In this document: piece after piece, positions 1 to 7,706 of the stretch
Position numbering within the stretch: position 1 is the stretch's first letter
Layout of the letters: each line of letters opens with the position of its first letter
Assembly: GCA_009602725.1 (NCBI GenBank)
Contig: WELB01000266.1
Span: 33,525-57,046 of the forward strand
DNA: 23,522 nucleotides
Source of the DNA: Spirogloea muscicola
Lineage: Eukaryota > Streptophyta > Zygnematophyceae > Spirogloeales > Spirogloeaceae
Direction of reading: 5' to 3'
The notes under the pieces: model-generated
Databases searched by the model: none
What the model was told of the DNA's origin: nothing
What the model saw: only the letters and a program-made list of their open reading frames with translations
Made by a program: the position numbers and the translations under genes

Positions 1-210
1 CCGCTGCGGCTGCTGCGGCGACGGTGGCGGCGGCGGCGGCGGCGGCGGCGACGCTACCAGCTGGCGCTCCCGCACCTGGCCCCGTTCCAGAGCCAGCGGC
101 CTCTGCTCCGCCACCGGCAGGCCCGCAAGCGCAGCTGCAGCCGGCGGTGGAGGCGCTGCCAGCCATCGTGCAATCGGCAGCGGTCGCAGAGGCCCTGTCC
201 TCGGGCGCCG

Positions 211-246
<36 letters not shown>

Positions 247-1743
247 GGGCTGCCGTCGAGGTCCCAGCGGCAGTTGCAGCCGCCGCAAGTACCACTGTTG
301 GACCGCTGGTGATGGAGTTCTGGGACGACTGGGCGGCCCCGCCGGACATGAGCGCCCTGTGGCGCAACCCTGGCGTGGCAGCCGAGTGGGCGGCGCGCGG
401 TAGCGGCAGCGGCAAGAAGGTCCCGATGGCCCGTCTCCCTGGAGGCCGGCCGGTGGTGACCACCACGGAAATGCGCGTGAGCAGCAGGCCGCCGACTCCC
501 AGGCCGTCATATGGTCCCAGGAGATGATTTGGAATATAGTCAATTACGTGATTGGAAACAGATAATCGAGTTCTGCGGTCGAGCGAGTCAGCCAGTCTCC
601 TTTGTACTCGGGAGGTACTGCCAGTCGTATCTCGCAGCAGCTGCCGCGCTGATGCTGCTGTCGTCTTGTGCACTGATGCAGGCTGTTGCCGACATCATCA
701 TCAGCCGCCACTTTGCCGGCCGTGTGGACCCCGTGAGTGTCCCCAACCTCAGCACATGGTTGTGGCAGCATCAATGTAAGCACGAGTTCTACATCTAGCC
801 CCACTGTAATTATGTGGTGAGCCATTCTGATGGGCTGGTTGTCGACCCCTAGACGCCACAGCCTGATTCTAGTACCAAGCGCTCGAGTCCAGGCTTCAGT
901 TGGATCGCTGGATGCCCTCAGTTTAGGCCAACCGCTTGTGGCCAGGTGTCTGTCTGCGCGATTGCGGAGGTGGAGAGCGGCAGGCAGCCGCTGGCATACC
1001 GCTTTGAGCCGCATCTGGGGGAGGCGTCCACGGGCATCATGCAGGTCCTGCAGTCCACTGCCGAGTGGCTATCAAGGTGCGCTGCCTCGCATGAGTTGTA
1101 TACCTTCAGGACGCGCATCATTCTGACCTCCACTTCTTCATCTGTACTACTTACTGCTGTACCGCTAGCTGAAGCTTGAGCACTCTTGGCAGAGGGAGCC
1201 ATGAGCTAGCCGTTACCCCGATCCAGGTCAATGAAGGCTTTGTACCTCTGGGCCAATTGCTGCTGCAGAGATCATCAGAACTGGAAGTCGTTCTGCTTGT
1301 GCTCCTGCTTGATGGCACTGCTCGGTGTGACTGGCCTTCTCAGGGACATGGGTTACCGGGCATATACCGTTGACTGGGCCAACAAAATGCTGTACCAGCC
1401 ATTTGTGGCCGTATACGTTGGCGCGGCGTATCTCAACTGGCTCTCCACTTATGCTGGCAAGTCGGTGCTCACTGCCTGCCCGTCTAGGAAGCATGGCTCG
1501 ATGGGCATGTTCCAGTTGGTCACGTGAGATTGTGGTTTCCTGGCTGGCTCAACTTGATGCAAGCTGATGCTTGTTCAAGGACAAGTGCCTCGCTCGTGGC
1601 GAGTGGTTGGCAGAGACCGGAGTGAGGAGTTTGTCGTAAGGGGCTACAATGGCGGCCCACGGGGTATTGAGAAGGCGTCAACCCAGCGATACTGGACCAA
1701 GTATCTGCTCGCCAAGGAAGCCCTGCTTCTGAAGGCGAGGTGA
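1..1743 (+). CDS. Plant-type SLT/lysozyme-like transglycosylase domain protein, copy 1 (5' partial)
   Basis: Five exons can be placed: <1-476, 682-732, 946-1076, 1344-1460 and 1614-1743, with GT-AG introns and matching phases (0, 0, 2, 2). The reading frame is open to the left edge, so the true start may lie outside; the in-frame ATG at 312 is a possible alternative. The N-terminal part is a long Ala/Pro-rich stretch. It is followed by the segment EFWDDWAAPPDMSALW, then AVADIII, then the lysozyme-like core: a Glu-Ser pair in AIAEVESG (expected catalytic Glu), STGIMQVLQSTAEWL, RDMGYRAY, VGAAYLNWLS and the late motif RGYNGGP with YWTKYL. This order is that of SLT lytic transglycosylases, which cleave glycan strands such as peptidoglycan or chitin-like polymers. 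Land-plant and algal homologues exist, but I know of no settled substrate. A tandem paralogue follows on the same strand. The fold is secure; the activity is inferred. Confidence 0.85.
205..245 (+). repeat. GCC triplet run coding poly-alanine
   Basis: A nearly pure GCC run lies in the first exon of the SLT copy 1 gene and encodes a run of alanines. A second GGC-rich run lies at about 25-52 in the same exon. Both sit in the low-complexity N-terminal region ahead of the folded domain, where length change would be tolerated. Confidence 0.8.
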
Positions 1744-1969
1744 CTTGCGCGGGGCTTCTGCTGCATGTAGCAAGGCAGCTCAATCTGATGTTAACAGCCT
1801 GTTAATGCTGACATGGCATGAATGCTGCTGCGCTGCGATATTGTCAATTTTTTGTTGTTAGGTTGTGCTGATGAGCCCTTGATTGAAGTCATCACATTTC
1901 ATCAAGTCTGCACAATGTCTTGGCAGGGCCGAAGTGGATAAGGCAGTCGCATCAGCAGTGGCAATTGCT
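1744..1969. other. Intergenic spacer between tandem SLT-like genes
   Basis: Short spacer between the stop codon of copy 1 and the proposed ATG of copy 2. It is AT-richer than the flanking exons and must hold the 3' end of copy 1 and the promoter of copy 2. I see no conserved element that can be named. Confidence 0.4.
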
Positions 1970-3531
1970 ATGGCTGGTGCATCGCTGCCCACGTCGTCTC
2001 TCACGGCCAGGGCTGGCACGGCTGCTGTGAAGGCCGGAGGCCCCCTCCCTGCCGCCCCAGCTCCATACCTGGTGCCCACTGGTATTTCACACCCAAGGCT
2101 TGCCTCAATCTGCACAAGGAACCTGAGCTTGTCTGATGCTTGATGCGGTTGCTTGGCACCTGGTAGTCTTTATGCACTGCAGCAAAGTTCATTGAGACCA
2201 TTATGCATATGATGGAGTGCAGTGCACTATGTGCAATACTGGTAATCTGCTTGTAAATGCTGGCTCGACAACCTTCTTGTGCCAGTCAAAGGGTTGCAAG
2301 TGAGGAGTAGATGAAAATCAATGCAAGAGCTTATGGACGACCGTCTGCAAGACCCCTTTGACCTCATCAGGCACGTGGATATATTGGGAAGAGCGAGCAT
2401 CCACCAGGGACCTAGCGGAGCTCCACAAGGACCCCCGCGTAGCTGAGGAGTGGCGCAAAGCTGGGGAAACAGGCCGTGGTCGCATTCGGTTCTGCAGAGA
2501 CCAGCTGTCCCAGCCGTACCTTACGAAGAATGAGTTGCAGGTTAGCAGTCCGCTTATGGCCTAGTACAAAGAGGGTGGCACTAACAACTGTATACCTTGT
2601 TGGAGAGTGTGGTAAGAAGCTCCTTATTAACAATATAGGTTCATTTGATTGATAGCTGAAAATGTTTGATGGTGCACATAGGTACCCTTTGTGCTGACAA
2701 AGCCTGCTTTTGTCAAGTGCAGGCTGTTGTGGACATTGTGCTGCGGACCCACTTTTCGCAAAAGAGGGGACTTAGTGCTGCGATGCTCTGCACCTTGGCG
2801 GAGATTCGGAGCAAGCGGTACCTATGTGGCTCTGGCACGGTTCACAACGGCCTCATGCAGGTCGACCTGGCAACTGCTCGCTGGCTTTCAAGGTTGCAGC
2901 TATACTACGTCTCCTCAGTCATCTTCAAGCACCTAGACAGCATTAGCATCTCAACTCCCTACTTGTAATATGCATCCATGTCCAGAATGTACTTCTTGCA
3001 GTTTATGTTAGAGTGCCACATACAGTGATGAGAGCTTGTTGGTTGGTAGTACAGTTTGCTTTGGTGACTGCATCAGTGTACTAACCTTCACATGTGCATT
3101 ACATGAGTTGGTCTCAAATGACGGTGTTCGAGCTTCAGGGTGCACTGTGATACTGAGTCGTTTGTCCTTGTCAACCAGGGACTTGGGTTATGGAGCCTAC
3201 CCTGCTTCCTCTCAAGAGGATCTTTGGAGGCCTTTTGCCTCCTGCTACTATGGTGCTGCATACTTGCACTGGTTATGTAACCTTGACGGCAGGTGTGCTG
3301 CCCGCTGACAAGCTTCAGAACATAGCTCCAGCATGCAACGTATCCACAGAATTCAGTTAAGCTTTGGCAGAGCTTTGTTGGAGGACATCTTGCTGAATGG
3401 TGTCACTGTGCAGACCAAGGAGCGAGGAGTTTGCAGTGAGGAGTTTCCTAAGCGGCCATGCTTTAGCAGACTCTTCGCAATCATTACCCTTCTGGAAAGA
3501 GTACCTGAAGGCCAGGGTGCTTTACCAGTGA
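1970..3531 (+). CDS. SLT/lysozyme-like paralogue, copy 2, probable pseudoenzyme
   Basis: Proposed exons are 1970-2081, 2371-2540, 2723-2892, 3179-3292 and 3414-3531, which join in frame to about 227 codons. Exon 1 (Ala/Pro-rich, ATG at 1970) is the least certain: it was chosen because its phase-1 donor fits the phase of exon 2 and because copy 1 also starts with an Ala/Pro-rich region. Later exons follow copy 1 block by block: WIYWEERASTRDLAELH, LTKNELQ, AVVDIVLRTHF, NGLMQVDLATARWLSR, DLGYGAY, YYGAAYLHWL, RSEEFAVR and FWKEYLKA. Two functional motifs are gone: the Glu-Ser pair of copy 1 is replaced by Arg-Ser (LAEIRSK), and GYNGGP is replaced by SFLSGH. No stop or frameshift breaks the frame, so it may be expressed as a catalytically inactive protein; a young pseudogene is the alternative. 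Confidence 0.7.
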
Positions 3532-4573
3532 GGCTCTTTCTCAGCTCTCCACCAATGCAGTTGCCACAAATGAATGACCATGTAGTCGTGGAGATGCAAG
3601 CCTGACGAGCTGATGCATGTGTGACAGGAATAAGCCAAAGCAAGGCATGTGTACTCTCCTCTGAAGTGGCTTGTCGGCAAGGAGACCATCAACAGCTCAG
3701 CTTTACCAGATCATCCGTTCATCAGCCCTTCTTACTGGGCTGGCGTTTGCATAAATGACTAGGTAGAGGGGTTTGCGTTGCGTTCCTAGCCATTAGAAAC
3801 TAGTACTTGAAAGCAACACTCTATGTCAGAGGCTTGCAAAGCAGCTGACTATCCTTCCAAGCTTCATGAGTACGATGCAGCGAGACTTACAAGCGAAGTA
3901 CACCAGCTCTTTACATGCCATGACCGCACCCCAACAGCAAAACACTTCGGAAGTTGAAGTTTAAAAGGCTGAAGGCCTTGCCTCTACAAAGAGGTTACCT
4001 GCCTGATGCCGTTCGCTCTGACTGTGTTGATTGTCCTCACGGACAGCATGACATGACCAACTCCTCGACCAAAGTATAAGATGTGCACTGCAGACTGATA
4101 CTACAGTCCAGAGTAGGCTCTCTTTTTATCGCGGCTTTTGAGATCAATGTACCAAGCACTCATTGAATATTATATCTTGGCTGAAATCAAAGCTCAAGAC
4201 TACAGCGTGGTCAGAACGCTTGCGCGCTTCAGGTGGATAGGGGGGCATGTATGATCTTTTGTGAGTGACTGCAGAAACACTAGCCATTCTGGATGAGCTA
4301 CATCAGGACTAAGAAGATGCAAAACCAGAGCTCAGATCAGCTCAAGAAGGTCATCTAATGTGTCACTCTACCCAATTAGAAAACACAGCAACCACAGCAG
4401 AAGAACGTGCAAACTTTTGGATAGTTTGCAACTTCAGGAAAGAGGTCCTCCACTTAAACTCTGTCCATTCTGTTGTCCTGTCTTGAGCAACATGGTCAGA
4501 TAAGACTACAATAACTGCAAGATCTCGCTCTGATTAGATATCCATTTATAGTACATTGACTGACATGTTGAAT
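3532..4573. other. Convergent intergenic region, no gene seen
   Basis: About 1 kb between the 3' end of the plus-strand SLT copy 2 and the 3' end of the minus-strand bilin reductase. It must contain both 3' untranslated regions. Open frames here are short and without family motifs, and I found no tRNA-like A/B box pair and no tandem repeat. Confidence 0.5.
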
Positions 4574-7149
4574 TTACTTTGAAGTCTGCAAAAGCAGGCG
4601 ACCGTGGTAGTCCCAAGGCCTTGTGCTATAGCGCTTTCCTGCAACACTGCGCCTCTTTGTGATACTCCCGTCAGCTTCTTGATAATCTGGGAAGTAGTCA
4701 AGAAATGACTTTGTGCCCATGGATTGGAGCCCATCAAACAGAAAGTTATGAATGTAGCCCTGCATGCCAATCAAGACATTGAACTAAGCTTCAGACGTAG
4801 CTCCTTCCTCAGCTTCTCATCTCTTATCTTATACAGCGATGTCTCATCTTCTCGATCCTCTGGGCACGCCGTGACCAGTCCCATCCTAAGTACAACCACA
4901 ACTATGCCCTATGGTGCACGTTATAAGTGGCATCCTTGATTGCTTGAGTGCGACCAAAGGTGTTGAGCCTCCAGGGCAGAGGTTCAGGTTGCTGTGCTTC
5001 TTACCTCACACCGTTCTACCCCAAACAGGCGTGTGAGCAATGGCCTGCCTGGATCCTGAATGGATGATACATAGGAGTCACTTTGTGAAACATGGCGACC
5101 ACCAATTTGCAGCAGGCACCTCGTTTTCATCCTTCTTGACCTTCTCCTTGCCCTGCAATCTACGAAGCTTCACAATACAGGACTAAGACAAAGATAACAA
5201 CAGCCCTGCACCACTTGTGACATGCTAACTGCACATGGGTACCTTCTCTGCTCGCCAGCTCAAGTAGCGATGCTGGGCTTCTTGATTCTTAACAACAATG
5301 CTTGAATCCATCTCGGGCTGAGCTTTGTCAAGCATTGCAAGCCATGCCTGAGCAGTCATACAGATGACAGCATCTCAGGAATCTTCAAAAGCAATCAAAC
5401 TGCTCTTACGCTCTACAATTGTTCATTCCCACAACACATGAGGCCATTTGGCAGCCAATGCCACATTGAAGGGGTTATCTTGCAGATGTCTTCCTGTAGG
5501 CCTTAGGTCAAGCAAAGAGAGAGTGTGGCACGTACTTCCAGGTAAGCTTTGTAAGCTTCGAAGACAATGAGATGCACGTCAGCTTCAAGAGGGAGGCGAG
5601 CCCACAGTAAAGCGGGGGAGAAGAACTGGAGGGACTCTGCCGTGAATTCGCCACCCCAAGTCAGAGACTGCAACTCAATTTGCATGCAGCATCTATGAGT
5701 GACAACATGCTTTCACAACGTTTGCATGCCGATCATGTCTGGGATGATACCTCCAAACACTTAGATATACGAACCCTTGAAACATACATATCAGAGTGAG
5801 AAGACACCTGTGAATAATGCTCACACACAGGCAAGATCGGGAAGATGTACTTCTTGTGGTACTCTTCTGTGTTGTACAAGGGGTTTAAGTCGCTGCAAGC
5901 ACAGGATATTGATTTTCAGTGCTTGCTCTGTGAAGTACATGGTAAGGTCCTTGGCTGGGATGGCTGCTCGGCACTAGCAAGGCAAATCAAGTACTCAGTT
6001 AACACCTCAATAAAGAGATCATAACTATCTGAAGTACTGCTGACAACATATGAGCAGGTACATATGGCAAGGAGTGGTGACACAGCGCGAGCTCCACAAT
6101 TACGATGACTAAGAAGAGTGCGTACATGACAACGAGGTGGCCTTTACCGAAAGTGACCAGGTCCGCACAGAAGTAGGGTAGATCGTACTCTGGCCTCGGG
6201 AAGATGATGAGGTTCAGCACCTGAGCGAAGGGCAACTGAGAAGCTCTGGCAAAGCTCACATTGTGCTGTGATAACCCAAAAGAAGATGAGGGTGACAATG
6301 ACAGTGGGGGGGTTTGGGGGGCCTTGGAGTTTTGGGTTGTTGGGGGGAGCTCTGACCTGCAGCATGGGGCCGGCGCTAATGTCCGCCGCCCGAAACTGGC
6401 GAACCTTCTCCGCCTGCAGCGACGTGCTGCGGGCCACCGCCGGCCCGCCTTTGGGGTCTGTTCCCTGCAGCTCCACGTACTCGTCCTGCACAGCTGAGGC
6501 ATCCCATCAGCGAAGCCATCTTCAGCAACTCACAAGAGTGAAGCAAGCGGGACGACTGCCTGCCGATGAGGTTTTCGCGTGCTTGTGGGCTACCCAGGTG
6601 GAGCCTTGCTGCGAGGCAATTGGGTGCCGAGCTCGAGCTGAAGCTCGCATGGAAGTGCGGCCGAGCAGGCAGCGGCGGCGGCGGTGAAGGGCCGCTTGAC
6701 GCAGCTGTAGCTGCTGTGACAACACCAGTGGGCTCGACCAAGCCAAGGAGGGTGATAGGAGGGCCTCCTCGCGGGCGTGCCTGGATGGGGAAGGGCCAGA
6801 GGCGCGTACGGGCGCCCAGCGCCGCCACCGTGTGCTCGACAAACGGCGTGTACAGGCCGGCACCACCGAATGGCGCAGCGGCAATGGCGGAGGAAGATGC
6901 AGAAGCCTCGGCTCCGGCGCCGTCGGAGGACGCCGCCGGCGGCTCGGCGAGCGAGCTCCCCGCACAGGCCTCGGGCCGCCGCCGCCGCCGCCGCCGTCGC
7001 CGCCGCCGCCGCTGCCAGGACGGCGGAGCGGCGGCGGCAACGTGGCCGCCGAGGCCACTGACACGAGAGCCAATGTGGGTCTCTTTGCCGCAGGCACGCC
7101 GCGACTGGGGAAGCGCCCACAGACGCAGCTCTCGGCAATGCGCTTGCGG

Positions 7150-7180
<31 letters not shown>

Positions 7181-7197
7181 GCTGTTTCCAGCCCCAT
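4574..7197 (-). CDS. Ferredoxin-dependent bilin reductase, HY2/PebB type
   Basis: Exons on the minus strand: 7197-6781, 6485-6357, 6220-6126, 5892-~5827, 5667-5536, 5347-5243, 5055-5005 and 4759-4574. The presequence (Ala, Arg, Ser-rich, about 110 residues) looks like a chloroplast transit peptide. Family blocks appear in the right order: LYTPFVEHTVAAL and WPFPIQ; KVRQFRAADIS; VLNLIIFPRPEYDLPYFCAD (the FCAD Asp is the likely catalytic acid); LVVIDLNPLY, spanning an intron; LTWGGEFTAESLQFFSP; NQEAQHRYLSWRAEK; DPGRPLLTRL; FLFDGL, YFPDY and STRPWD near the C-terminus. These enzymes reduce biliverdin with ferredoxin electrons in the plastid to make phytochrome or phycobiliprotein chromophores. 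The DLNPL and WGG(E/K)xTAES wording points to the HY2/PebB side, not to PcyA. The exact product cannot be read. The exon 4/5 junction is ambiguous, and intron 1 appears to use a GC donor. Confidence 0.9.
6779..6785 (-). other. Probable GC 5' splice site of bilin reductase intron 1
   Basis: The first exon reads WPFPIQ and should join DEYVEL at 6485 to satisfy the family alignment. The only donor at that point is CAG followed by GCACGC, that is GC instead of GT. The acceptor is a normal CAG at 6488-6486 and the phase (0) fits. No GT follows for more than 40 bases. Confidence 0.55.
6979..7012 (-). repeat. CCG/CGC triplet tract coding poly-arginine in the presequence
   Basis: An imperfect run of CGC/CGG codons gives about 12 consecutive arginines in the predicted transit peptide of the bilin reductase. 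A second GCC-type run at about 7158-7183 gives poly-alanine right after the start. Other frames across these tracts are also open and generate several spurious long frames on both strands. Confidence 0.75.
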
Positions 7198-7350
7198 TGC
7201 TCAGGTCCTTGGTGGAATCAAGTTAAGTCTGCCAGCAATTTTACTAGGCAATATACCTTCGAAGAAAAAGTTCTTGCAAAGAACTTCTCTCCAGAAAAGT
7301 GAGCTCTTTCCTTTCTGGCTTCCTCTGGCCCCCTTCTCGTTCTTTGTTCA
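7198..7350 (-). promoter_or_regulatory. Short upstream region of the bilin reductase with a perfect palindrome
   Basis: Only about 150 bases separate the reductase ATG from the 3' end of a LINE. Within this space, 7268-7286 reads AAGTTCTTGCAAAGAACTT, a perfect 8-base inverted repeat around a 3-base spacer. It is flanked by TTCGAAGAA on one side and TTCTC on the other. Alternating GAA/TTC blocks resemble a heat-shock-element-like site, though the spacing is not canonical. It could instead be a hairpin in the 5' leader. Confidence 0.4.
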
Positions 7351-7706
7351 TTCTTTTTTGGGCTGGCTTGTCCAGCCCCTATCCTCAATGGGCGAGCCCT
7401 TTCTTTCAAACTGAGCGAGGCCTTTGAGAGGCGAGCCGAAAATGGAAATTAAGAAGCGCGGCCAGATTGACTGGTGGCTGGGAAAGGCCAGCCCAAAGGA
7501 ATTGAAAGTGCTCGCCTCTTGGAAAAGACTAGACAATGTCCAAATGGGCCAGACAGTGTTGACAGACACAGCTATGCAAGTACCACGAGGAATGGTCATT
7601 TAGTTACCCCTAGTGCCACTGACTGGATCACCTCTCCCCCCGTCGCCAGCGCCTTCAGCATCAGCTCCGAGGCCTTTCGGACAGAAACAAAGCAGCTACG
7701 AGACAC

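Noticed and set aside
1-3531. One fused gene with two SLT domains instead of two genes
   Set aside because: Copy 1 ends in a family-appropriate C-terminus with TGA at 1741-1743, and copy 2 has its own Ala/Pro-rich start. A read-through form is possible but not supported by the sequence.
6566-7414. Long plus-strand open frames over the bilin reductase first exon
   Set aside because: They are products of the GCC/CGC triplet tracts, which stay open in several frames. The minus strand carries the recognisable family motifs and continues correctly into later exons.
7490-7510. MITE-like element with GGGCTGG/CCAGCCC inverted ends at 7358-7500 and 15668-15835
   Set aside because: In both places the segment lies directly after LINE terminal codons in the same orientation and is explained as the LINE 3' UTR ending in a hairpin.
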